From NCBI GenBank assembly GCA_002296185.1, contig DBHM01000030.1, positions 1-24,201 of the forward strand: a DNA stretch of 24,201 nt. Direction: 5' to 3'. Below, piece after piece: positions 1 to 5,532 of the stretch. Positions within the stretch are counted from its first letter, which is position 1; each line of letters opens with the position of its first letter. A program made the position numbers and the translations under genes. Under the pieces are notes generated by a model, which was given only the letters and a program-made list of their open reading frames with translations, searched no databases and had not been told where the DNA came from. The stretch comes from Alphaproteobacteria bacterium UBA828 (GTDB taxonomy: Bacteria > Pseudomonadota > Alphaproteobacteria > UBA828).

Positions 1-23
1 TTTAACCACTCGGCCACCCCTCC
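1..23 (-). tRNA. tRNA-Ser, 5' part only (runs off the left edge)
   Basis: Read on the minus strand, the first 23 bases give a 7-nt acceptor strand GGAGGGG, then TG and a D arm beginning GCCGAGTGGTTAA. This is the usual start of a bacterial class II serine tRNA. The 5' end is at position 23. The anticodon lies outside the window, so the isoacceptor cannot be named. Leucine and tyrosine tRNAs have different D-arm sequences, so serine is the best reading. Confidence 0.72.
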
Positions 24-182
24 AGAGCTGCTCAAACAATCAATTTATTAGATCAGCGCACTATGAAAGTAACCGCCGAGTTGTTAATCAGTAGTAAAAA
101 ACGCGTTGCGCCGCGCCAACGTCTTGCAGTTCGTAGCGCGGTGTCGTATTTCTTAATGAGCGTCTTTATAATGAGCTAAGTC
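24..182. other. Intergenic spacer between divergent tRNA-Ser and rlmB
   Basis: No gene is visible. The stretch 105-141 is noticeably more GC-rich than its surroundings and holds an inverted repeat CCGCGC (111-116) / GCGCGG (136-141). On the minus strand a weak promoter for the tRNA (TTACTT, 16 nt, TAATAA, the last at 47-52) is possible but not convincing. Confidence 0.5.
167..172 (+). promoter_or_regulatory. Probable -10 box for rlmB
   Basis: A perfect TATAAT lies 10 nt before the first ATG of rlmB (183). No TTGACA-like -35 box stands 16-18 nt upstream. A start site about 7 nt downstream would fall near 179, making the 183 ATG almost leaderless. No Shine-Dalgarno sequence precedes that ATG, which fits. 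Confidence 0.45.
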
Positions 183-998
183 ATGGTCCGCAAGCACTTG
201 ATGAAAAAAAACAATCCTTTTTATAAGTATAGGGATAATAATTCAGCTATAATATATGGTTTACACCCAGTTATAGCCGCTTTAGGTAACCCAAAAAGAG
301 TAATTCAAGAGCTCTTTAGCACTGTTGATCGGATAAAAGAGCTAAAAGAGTCATCGGAAAAATGGCCGAATTCCGCAAAAAAAGCTTTATCTGAATTTAT
401 ACTAGTAACTAATGATGAACTATCTCTAATTTTACCTGCTGGGGCTGTTCATCAAGGACTAGCAGTAATTGCAACTGATTTACCAAAAAACTCTTTAAAT
501 GAGATAATTGAAAAAAAACACCAGAATACTGGGCCTATTGTAGTTCTTGATCAAGTAACAGACCCACAAAACCTTGGAGCCATTATGCGCTCTGCTGCGG
601 TATTTGGAGCACAAGGCATAATTCTCCAAAAAAGAAATTCTCCTTCTATAACTGGCTCACTAGCAAAAACAGCAAGTGGAGCCCTGGAATCTGTCCCTTT
701 AATACATGTCACGAATCTTGCACGCACACTCAGCTTACTCAAAAGATCAGGTTTCTGGATAGTTGGCCTTGACGCAAACAGTCCTACAGAACTCCACGAA
801 GCCCTAACAGATGCACCGACGACAATTGTTCTTGGGTCTGAAGGTAGCGGATTGCGCAGGCTAACCTCTAAAAACTGTGATATATTAGCAAAAATACCCA
901 CAGGATTTACTATTCAGAATTCTTACCAGGCTAGTATGAATGTATCAAATGCTGCTGCAATAGCACTATACCAACATAGCTTTAGTGCTAAAAAATGA
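183..998 (+). CDS. rlmB: 23S rRNA (guanosine-2'-O)-methyltransferase RlmB, TrmH/SpoU family
   Basis: An S-adenosylmethionine-dependent enzyme that 2'-O-methylates a guanosine (G2251 in E. coli numbering) in the peptidyl-transferase region of 23S rRNA. The 271-residue protein has the expected two parts. A SpoU substrate-binding domain (about residues 22-100) opens with IIYGLHPVIAAL. The knotted SPOUT domain has motif 1 with D123, N130 and R136 (VLDQVTDPQNLGAIMRSA), motif 2 IVLGSEGSGL (215-224) and motif 3 SMNVSNAAAIALY (251-263). Motif 3 is preceded by a slightly longer loop than in E. coli RlmB. Starts at 183 or 201 (MKKNNPFYK) are both possible; neither has a good ribosome site, and the TATAAT at 167-172 fits 183. 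The family assignment is secure. RlmB rather than a tRNA TrmH is inferred from length and the N-terminal domain. Confidence 0.92.
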   Translation: MVRKHLMKKNNPFYKYRDNNSAIIYGLHPVIAALGNPKRVIQELFSTVDRIKELKESSEKWPNSAKKALSEFILVTNDELSLILPAGAVHQGLAVIATDLPKNSLNEIIEKKHQNTGPIVVLDQVTDPQNLGAIMRSAAVFGAQGIILQKRNSPSITGSLAKTASGALESVPLIHVTNLARTLSLLKRSGFWIVGLDANSPTELHEALTDAPTTIVLGSEGSGLRRLTSKNCDILAKIPTGFTIQNSYQASMNVSNAAAIALYQHSFSAKK

Positions 999-1077
999 TT
1001 TTAATAGATTAATTATCTATAAATAATATCCTAGACTGTTACCGTTATGTTTGAAAACCGATAAAAGAAACTTGCTT

Positions 1078-1120
1078 TTTTTGCATATACTTCCCAACCG
1101 CATATCATTTTTGTATATAC
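1078..1120 (+). repeat. 13-bp direct repeat, 30-bp period, ahead of tRNA-Thr
   Basis: TTTTTGCATATAC (1078-1090) and TTTTTGTATATAC (1108-1120) differ at one base and lie 30 bp apart. Each runs into a TATACT (1086-1091 and 1116-1121). The second is placed correctly to be the -10 box of the tRNA gene at 1131, but I see no matching -35 box. Confidence 0.5.
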
Positions 1121-1130
1121 TGATTCTTGT

Positions 1131-1206
1131 GCCGGCTTAGCTCAGTTGGTAGAGCGGCTGATTTGTAATCAGTAGGTCGCGGGTTCAAATCCTGCAGCCG
1201 GCACCA
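1131..1206 (+). tRNA. tRNA-Thr, anticodon UGU
   Basis: A complete 76-nt cloverleaf. The acceptor stem is GCCGGCT/AGCCGGC, the D stem GCTC/GAGC, the anticodon stem GCTGA/TCAGT with loop TTTGTAA, and the T arm GCGGG-TTCAAAT-CCTGC. The discriminator base is A (1203) and CCA is encoded (1204-1206). The anticodon TGT at 1164-1166 reads ACA and other ACN codons. The D-arm and variable loop closely match E. coli tRNA-Thr(UGU). It stands alone, not in a tRNA cluster. Confidence 0.96.
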
Positions 1207-1273
1207 CCACTTATTCAAGGCGCCTTCAAGTAATAACTCAGTTAAAAGCTTTAAGATTTAGATTTTGGACATA

Positions 1274-2347
1274 ATGTCAGATAAATCAAATAACCAACTT
1301 GGTGCTGGCGGTACTTTTATAATAGGCCCAGCACGTTGCGGCTCAACGCTAGTCTCTAATATTCTAAATTTACATCCAGAAGTATTAAGTATATCGGAGT
1401 TTCTTGCATCACATTGCTTGGACTGTCTCCTTCCAGGAAAACTTACCGGTCGTGACTATTGGCAAAGACTATCCAAGTCTTCACCATTACTTCGCTTAAT
1501 GATAACTCGTGAAACTATGCCAGGTGAGTTTCTATACCAACCTGAGATGGGTCGTTTCCAAATTGATGATGTCCCTCCCATACTAAAGATGACATTGCCA
1601 CATATAAGTAATAGTCCAGAATCATTGTTTGATTCATTAGCAATTTCTATTCCAAAATTTCCCAAACAAACAACTGAGGCCCACCACGCAATGCTATTTG
1701 AACATTTATTGAAAATATGTGGAGGAAAAATTTGGGTAGAAAGAAGCGGAATGAGTCTTATGTATGTAAGAGTCCTACCAAGACTCTTTCCAGCAGCAAA
1801 GTTTGTAATGATTTGTAGAGACGGCCGTGATGTTGCGTTATCTCTTCAATCATTTAAACCTGCCCGCGCAATAATTTGGATTTGGTCAAAACTTCGTAAA
1901 CTTGGGATTAATCCTCTTAATTTAGACAGTCCTATGGGCCGAAGTAGTAAATATAAATCATTTGCTGAATTTCCAGATAATAGAAATTTCTTTATTTCTA
2001 AATGGCCTGCCAAATGGATGCTTGAAAACCCACCACCCTTAAAAGCATGTGCAGATTTCTGGAGTCAGATGACCTTGCAAAGTCTATTAGAATTCCAAAA
2101 GTTAGATACAGATAAAAGATACTATTTAAGTTATGAGAATCTTATCGAAAATCCCGCTTTACAACTAGAGGATCTCGTGAATTTTCTTGGCGTGGATTCT
2201 GATAAAGACTGGTTAACAAAGTCAATAACAATGCCCAAACAACTCAAGCCAAGATGGAAGCAGTTAAACCCTGCTGAACAAAATAAATTGACTGAATGGA
2301 CAAAATTGGCTCAAACGGCATTAAATAAGGAAATTTACTTAAAATAA
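1274..2347 (+). CDS. Sulfotransferase-family protein (PAPS-dependent type)
   Basis: A member of the P-loop sulfotransferase superfamily, which transfers sulfate from PAPS to a hydroxyl or amine acceptor. From the ATG at 1274 it has 357 residues. The 5'-phosphosulfate loop is GPARCGSTL (about 18-26), after a short beta strand. The 3'-phosphate site is the ICRDGRDVALS segment (about 180-190), preceded by FPAAKFVM. A C-terminal DLVNFLGV segment is typical of this superfamily. There is no signal peptide or membrane segment, so it is probably cytosolic. A TTG at 1265 could add three residues, but the ATG at 1274 is preferred, with TGGA a few bases upstream as a weak ribosome site. The acceptor cannot be deduced, and no glycan or lipid biosynthesis gene is adjacent. 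The gene stands alone between tRNA-Thr and the sigma factor. Confidence 0.82.
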   Translation: MSDKSNNQLGAGGTFIIGPARCGSTLVSNILNLHPEVLSISEFLASHCLDCLLPGKLTGRDYWQRLSKSSPLLRLMITRETMPGEFLYQPEMGRFQIDDVPPILKMTLPHISNSPESLFDSLAISIPKFPKQTTEAHHAMLFEHLLKICGGKIWVERSGMSLMYVRVLPRLFPAAKFVMICRDGRDVALSLQSFKPARAIIWIWSKLRKLGINPLNLDSPMGRSSKYKSFAEFPDNRNFFISKWPAKWMLENPPPLKACADFWSQMTLQSLLEFQKLDTDKRYYLSYENLIENPALQLEDLVNFLGVDSDKDWLTKSITMPKQLKPRWKQLNPAEQNKLTEWTKLAQTALNKEIYLK

Positions 2348-2447
2348 ATATTCGTCTTGAAATAACCATTATAATACGAAGAAAACTGCGACACATTTCC
2401 TATTTATCCTGCAGTACAATAACTGCATAATAGTTTTAATTTACATA

Positions 2448-2477
2448 TGATCCAAAATTTGAGCTGGTAAGTATAAA
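2448..2477 (+). promoter_or_regulatory. Sigma-E (RpoE/ChrR-type) promoter of the sigma factor gene
   Basis: TGATCC (2448-2453), 18 nt, then TATAAA (2472-2477). In Rhodobacter sphaeroides the RpoE sigma factor uses a TGATCC -35 element and autoregulates its own operon, so position and sequence suggest autoregulation. Two more sites with the same spacing lie at 3844 and 4092. A start near 2484 would leave a leader of only a few bases before the ATG at 2488, and no Shine-Dalgarno sequence is present there. Confidence 0.68.
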
Positions 2478-2487
2478 AGATATTAAG

Positions 2488-3069
2488 ATGACTGTGACTG
2501 ACGAAAGAAAAGTCTCCAGCGAGGAACACGCACTTGAGTTAAAAAAACTCTTGATTAGTGTTGCTGAGCAAAAAGACAGAGCATCATTCGTTAAGATTTT
2601 CAGTGAGTTTGAACAAAAAATTCGTGCTTTTGTATTAAAAAGAGGGGTAGGTGCTGGAGAAGTTGACGATGTGGTACAAGAGACAATGGTAGCAGCGTGG
2701 CGTTATGCGCCTTCATATGATCCAGACAAGGGGGGAGTATCTACCTGGATCTATACTATTGCTAGAAATAAGACTTATGATCATTTTAATCGATCTAGCA
2801 GACCCGAACCAGATTACTCTGATCCCTCTTTCGTTCCGGATGTCGAAACTCCAGAAAATGAGCTTGAACAATCTAGATTAGAAAATTTAATACTTAAAAC
2901 TGTTAATAATTTACCAAAGGAGCAAGCATTAATTGTTAGAATGTCTTTCTATGAAGGGAAATCTCATAAAACCATCGCAGAGGATTTAAGTTTGCCTCTT
3001 GGAACTGTCAAATCTCGTATGCGATTAGCCTTGAAAAAGATAGAATCTAATATTGGGGGAAAATTATAA
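2488..3069 (+). CDS. rpoE: ECF RNA polymerase sigma factor, RpoE/SigE type paired with ChrR
   Basis: A group IV sigma factor of 193 residues, the usual ECF length. Region 2 spans about 30-103: the core-binding helix with EVDDVVQETMVAAW (58-71) and the -10 recognition part STWIYTIARNKTYDHF (85-100). An acidic linker (106-127) leads to region 4 (about 135-187), whose helix-turn-helix SHKTIAEDLSLPLGTVKSRM (159-178) binds the -35 element. The downstream gene overlaps by one base (TAATG) and encodes a ChrR-like anti-sigma factor, so this is probably a RpoE/ChrR pair. In Rhodobacter that pair responds to singlet oxygen. Three TGATC(C/T)-N18-TAWAA sites nearby support this specificity. The signal in this organism is inferred. 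Confidence 0.9.
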   Translation: MTVTDERKVSSEEHALELKKLLISVAEQKDRASFVKIFSEFEQKIRAFVLKRGVGAGEVDDVVQETMVAAWRYAPSYDPDKGGVSTWIYTIARNKTYDHFNRSSRPEPDYSDPSFVPDVETPENELEQSRLENLILKTVNNLPKEQALIVRMSFYEGKSHKTIAEDLSLPLGTVKSRMRLALKKIESNIGGKL

Positions 3070-3752
3070 TGCCTAATCACTTTATAGATAAACTTATTCT
3101 CTCAGAGTATACATCAGGTTCTCTAGGCGAAGGTCAAAGTGCGATCGTAGCCGCCCATTTAACCTTATGCCCTGAGAGTCGCAAGATGGCTAATCTTCTT
3201 GATACCATTGGCGCTGCTACGTTTGAAGCTAACGCTTCCAGTTCACCCTCTAATGACTCTTCAAAAAATATTCTTAATGATTCAAATCTCCAAAAAGTTT
3301 TGAAAAATATAGAAAAAACCGAACAAATTGATGCCCCAAATCAAACATCAACAAATATGAATGATTTTATCCCTAAACCAATTAATGAAAAATTACCCAG
3401 CCACTTTAGTGACCTCAACTGGAAACGTATGGGCAGATCTATAAGATATATTGACCTAGATGTTAAAGAGTCTGACGTAAGCATGAAATTATTAAAAATT
3501 GCACCTAACACAAAAATACCCGGTCATAGCCATAAAGGAAATGAGTATACTCTTGTCTTATCAGGAAAATTCTCTGATAAATTCGGCAGTTATGAACGTG
3601 GTGACCTTACAGTAAGAGACGAACAAGATACACATGAACCTTTTGTTGAAGGAGATAGTGAGTGTGTCTGTGTAATTTTGACAGAAGGACCATTAAAATA
3701 CAAAGGAGTAGTTGGCTTTATTGCTGATAAACTACTTACACATATGAATTAA
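3069..3752 (+). CDS. chrR: ChrR-like anti-sigma factor with C-terminal cupin domain
   Basis: Holds the sigma factor inactive until a signal frees it. The N-terminal anti-sigma domain (about 1-95) should bind zinc through His, His-x3-Cys-x2-Cys. Here H4, H30 and C34 are present, but the last cysteine is a serine (S37, codon AGT). A Ser/Asn-rich linker (about 56-100) leads to a cupin domain (about 110-215) with the full metal set H153, H155, E159 and H189, matching the ChrR cupin in which a second zinc sits. Length 227 residues is normal. Its start codon overlaps the sigma stop codon (TAATG), so the two are translationally coupled and need similar amounts. An inverted repeat at 3801-3835 may end the operon. 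The loss of the fourth zinc ligand is unusual: either the site binds metal differently or the N-terminal domain folds without zinc. Confidence 0.88.
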   Translation: MPNHFIDKLILSEYTSGSLGEGQSAIVAAHLTLCPESRKMANLLDTIGAATFEANASSSPSNDSSKNILNDSNLQKVLKNIEKTEQIDAPNQTSTNMNDFIPKPINEKLPSHFSDLNWKRMGRSIRYIDLDVKESDVSMKLLKIAPNTKIPGHSHKGNEYTLVLSGKFSDKFGSYERGDLTVRDEQDTHEPFVEGDSECVCVILTEGPLKYKGVVGFIADKLLTHMN

Positions 3753-3800
3753 CTATGATTGAGTAAACTACTTCAAATCCCCTTAATATTTTCGTAATAA

Positions 3801-3835
3801 TTAAGAAAATAATATCAGATAATATATTTTCTTAA
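3801..3835. terminator. Perfect 11-bp inverted repeat after the sigma/anti-sigma operon
   Basis: TTAAGAAAATA (3801-3811) and TATTTTCTTAA (3825-3835) are perfect reverse complements around a 13-nt loop. It lies 48 bp after the anti-sigma stop codon and 8 bp before the next TGATCT element. The stem is AT-rich and no clean U-tract follows, so it could be a weak terminator or a protein-binding palindrome. Confidence 0.4.
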
Positions 3836-3843
3836 AATAAATG

Positions 3844-3873
3844 TGATCTAAAACTTTTTTACAGGAGTAAAAA
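3844..3873 (+). promoter_or_regulatory. Sigma-E-type promoter for a candidate small RNA
   Basis: TGATCT (3844-3849), exactly 18 nt, then TAAAAA (3868-3873). Spacing and sequence match the sites at 2448 and 4092, with one change in the -35 element. Transcription should begin near 3880, where the first hairpin of the candidate RNA starts. Confidence 0.55.
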
Positions 3874-3878
3874 ATATT

Positions 3879-4066
3879 AGATGCAATTTATGCTTAATAA
3901 TGCAGCATCTAGCCCTTGATTATTCCCTGTAAATTAAGGGCGCGACATAGCTATTCTTCATTATAGCTATCGAGGTAAAACTGGGAGTGTCTGTTCGCTG
4001 ACGTCTCCTAGGCGTTAAACCTCCCTGTGTAGTTGGGGTCAAGCTTCATGCGCTTGACCCCTTTTT
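3879..4066 (+). ncRNA. Candidate structured small RNA, probably sigma-E dependent
   Basis: About 187 nt lie between a sigma-E-type promoter and a strong intrinsic terminator, with no convincing reading frame. The stretch is dense in inverted repeats: TAGATGC/GCATCTA (3878-3884, 3905-3911); a 10-bp stem at 3912-3921/3932-3941 with one G-U pair; ATAGCTAT twice, self-complementary (3947-3954, 3963-3970); GGGAG/CTCCC (3983-3987, 4021-4025), extended by AACT/AGTT; and the terminator. The CCTCCC at 4020-4025 could act as an anti-Shine-Dalgarno seed when unpaired. I do not recognise it as 6S, SRP, tmRNA or RNase P RNA. Photooxidative-stress sRNAs controlled by the sigma-E cascade are known in Rhodobacter, which makes this plausible by analogy only. 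The 5' end is predicted. Confidence 0.6.
4035..4066 (+). terminator. Strong intrinsic terminator
   Basis: A perfect 10-bp stem GGGGTCAAGC (4035-4044) / GCTTGACCCC (4052-4061) with a 7-nt loop is followed directly by TTTTT (4062-4066). It is the clearest terminator in the window. There is no open reading frame just upstream on this strand, so it most likely ends the candidate RNA beginning near 3880. Confidence 0.9.
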
Positions 4067-4091
4067 CGTAAGAAAATTATTAGATATTTTG

Positions 4092-4121
4092 TGATCCAAA
4101 AATAAATAAGCTGCGTAAAAG
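4092..4121 (+). promoter_or_regulatory. Sigma-E-type promoter of the small-protein gene pair
   Basis: TGATCC (4092-4097), exactly 18 nt, then TAAAAG (4116-4121). Transcription should begin near 4128, giving a leader of about 35 nt that contains the GGAGG at 4151-4155 in front of the ATG at 4163. It is the best of the three local sites, with an exact -35 element and a leader of ordinary length. Confidence 0.65.
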
Positions 4122-4162
4122 TAGTAATTCGATTTGTATGTTTTAAATCCGGAGGATGGAAA

Positions 4163-4336
4163 ATGAGTGATGAAAAATTTCTTGATGTCAGCGATGCCGC
4201 CCTATTGCAACTTCAAGCTTACAACCTTGAAGTATCAGGTGATAAAAAAAATATCCATATGATTAATGAACTACTCTCTAAAGCTGCCGACATACTGGTT
4301 GATGTGTCACCGAGAGACCATCTTCATGCAGAATAA
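4163..4336 (+). CDS. Small protein of 57 residues, unknown function, sigma-E regulon candidate
   Basis: ATG at 4163 has an ideal ribosome site, GGAGG at 4151-4155 with a 7-nt gap, and the frame runs to TAA at 4334-4336. The product begins MSDEKFLDVSDAAL and ends SPRDHLHAE. It is soluble, mostly helical in appearance and acidic, without cysteines, signal peptide or membrane segment. It follows a TGATCC-N18-TAAAAG promoter and is followed 21 nt later by a small membrane-protein gene in the same direction, so the two probably form an operon. I do not recognise a family. A role in the response controlled by the upstream sigma/anti-sigma pair is inferred from the promoter alone. Confidence 0.72.
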   Translation: MSDEKFLDVSDAALLQLQAYNLEVSGDKKNIHMINELLSKAADILVDVSPRDHLHAE

Positions 4337-4357
4337 TTAGAATTTAAGAGGTATATG

Positions 4358-4603
4358 ATGATTGATACGAATAACGCAAATTCTATACAACGGCTATTCC
4401 TTGACGAATCAAAGGGTGGAATTAGATCCCTACCCAAAACCGTAAGATTTCAGTTGTTAGTACTACTATCTTGGCCAATCTTTATTGCATTAACCTTGGT
4501 TATGCGTGACCCGTCTCAAATGATTTGGAGCCTAGCTGTCGTGCCTTCTCTTTTAACTCTATATTTTATTGTGAAGTTTATTTTACCGCGTATGAAAAAT
4601 TAA
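4358..4603 (+). CDS. Small membrane protein of 81 residues, two predicted TM helices
   Basis: Two adjacent ATG codons open this frame (4355 and 4358). AAGAGG at 4346-4351 is only 3 nt from the first but 6 nt from the second, so 4358 is chosen. The first 30 residues are polar (MIDTNNANSIQRLFLDESKG). A first hydrophobic helix, about FQLLVLLSWPIFIALTLVM, follows. After a short polar loop containing RDPSQ comes a second, about IWSLAVVPSLLTLYFIVKFI. The protein ends in a basic RMKN tail. It sits in the inner membrane and probably shares a transcript with the 57-residue gene before it. The family is not recognised. A role in membrane stress is only a guess from the sigma-E-type promoter. Confidence 0.75.
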   Translation: MIDTNNANSIQRLFLDESKGGIRSLPKTVRFQLLVLLSWPIFIALTLVMRDPSQMIWSLAVVPSLLTLYFIVKFILPRMKN

Positions 4604-4635
4604 TATAATTTACAAAAATGGACAGGTTTATTACA

Positions 4636-4655
4636 GAAACTACCTTGCTAGTTTC
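4636..4655. terminator. Hairpin between convergent genes
   Basis: GAAACTA (4636-4642) and TAGTTTC (4649-4655) pair perfectly around CCTTGC. The repeat lies in the 54-bp gap between two converging genes and touches the end of the minus-strand gene. There is no clear T-tract on either side, so termination in both directions is possible but unproven. Confidence 0.4.
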
Positions 4656-4657
4656 GT

Positions 4658-5467
4658 TCACCTTCTGTGTAGAAGCTCTTCATGGAGCTTACTAGCTCTG
4701 AGATATGATTTTATTGAAGAATGTGAGAAATCCTTTTCCGGATCTTCTTCTTGAATGAAATTTCTAAATTCATCTTCGCCCCTCACAAGTAATGCACTAT
4801 CGTGCAAAAATGAGGATTTAACGTCAGTTGTTATATAGCGAATTGCGTAACCCATTCTATTCACGCGGCTCCTATTAGGTAGTGAACAATGTAACAATTT
4901 AACATCGTGGAAAGACACTTCCCCAGGATTCAAAGTCATGTCAACTTCATACTCACTATTAAATTCACCCTGCGCCTCTTGTCCACGAGACAAAAGATTG
5001 TGCTGGTCATAGGTTTCTATATGTTTGAAATCTGGGCCCAGATGTGAACCTCTGATAACTTTCATTGCCCCAGACTCAATGGTTGCTGGTGACAGTGCAA
5101 CCCAGGCGGTCAAGACTGATCCACCAGAAAGACCCCAGTATGTTGAATCTTGATGCCACGAGACAAAAGAAGAATCTCCAGCGTTTTTAGTAAAGAAAGC
5201 GCCTCCCCAACATAGTATATTTGGGCCTATTAAATCTTCGACAACATCCAAAATTTTAGAGTTTCTAACTAAACTATTAAGCGCCGTTATAAGAAGGTGC
5301 GGCTTATGCTGAAGTCTCCCTCCTATCTTTTTTAAGTCCTGATCAGATATACTCTCAAGAGACTGCCTTAAATTGGTAGATTCTAATTCAGATATAACAC
5401 GGATGGGGTAAAGAAACCCGTCCCTTCTATAACCTTCAACAATATCTCGTGACAGAATTTTTAACAT
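4658..5467 (-). CDS. Phytanoyl-CoA dioxygenase (PhyH) family, Fe(II)/2-oxoglutarate oxygenase
   Basis: A cupin-fold oxygenase that couples 2-oxoglutarate decarboxylation to hydroxylation of a substrate. The iron triad is visible: H105 and D107 in WHQDSTYWG, and the distal H193 in LLHCSLPNRS. R204 is in the right place to bind 2-oxoglutarate. Other family hallmarks are the N-terminal RDGFLYP (15-21), AWVALSPATIESGAMKVIRG (121-140) and NPGEVSFHD (180-188). At 269 residues it has the usual length. The substrate cannot be read from the sequence; bacterial PhyH proteins act on very diverse compounds. It lies upstream of no other gene on its strand and 65 bp downstream of an MDR oxidoreductase, so the three minus-strand genes 7297-4658 may form one catabolic operon. 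Confidence 0.85.
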   Translation of the reverse strand: MLKILSRDIVEGYRRDGFLYPIRVISELESTNLRQSLESISDQDLKKIGGRLQHKPHLLITALNSLVRNSKILDVVEDLIGPNILCWGGAFFTKNAGDSSFVSWHQDSTYWGLSGGSVLTAWVALSPATIESGAMKVIRGSHLGPDFKHIETYDQHNLLSRGQEAQGEFNSEYEVDMTLNPGEVSFHDVKLLHCSLPNRSRVNRMGYAIRYITTDVKSSFLHDSALLVRGEDEFRNFIQEEDPEKDFSHSSIKSYLRASKLHEELLHRR

Positions 5468-5532
5468 CTAATAATAATGAACAATCCTAGTTTGTACAAA
5501 ATAACCATACAAAAATTTATTACTTCAAATAA

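Noticed and set aside
551..901. Long open frame on the minus strand inside rlmB
   Set aside because: It is antisense to conserved RlmB motifs, has no ribosome site or recognisable domain, and follows from the codon pattern of the real gene.
3879..4066. Considered as a riboswitch or as 6S/SRP/tmRNA
   Set aside because: It ends in an intrinsic terminator followed by a new promoter, so it does not lead into a gene, and none of the hallmark sequences of those RNAs (for example the GGAAGGAAGCAGC-like SRP core) is seen.
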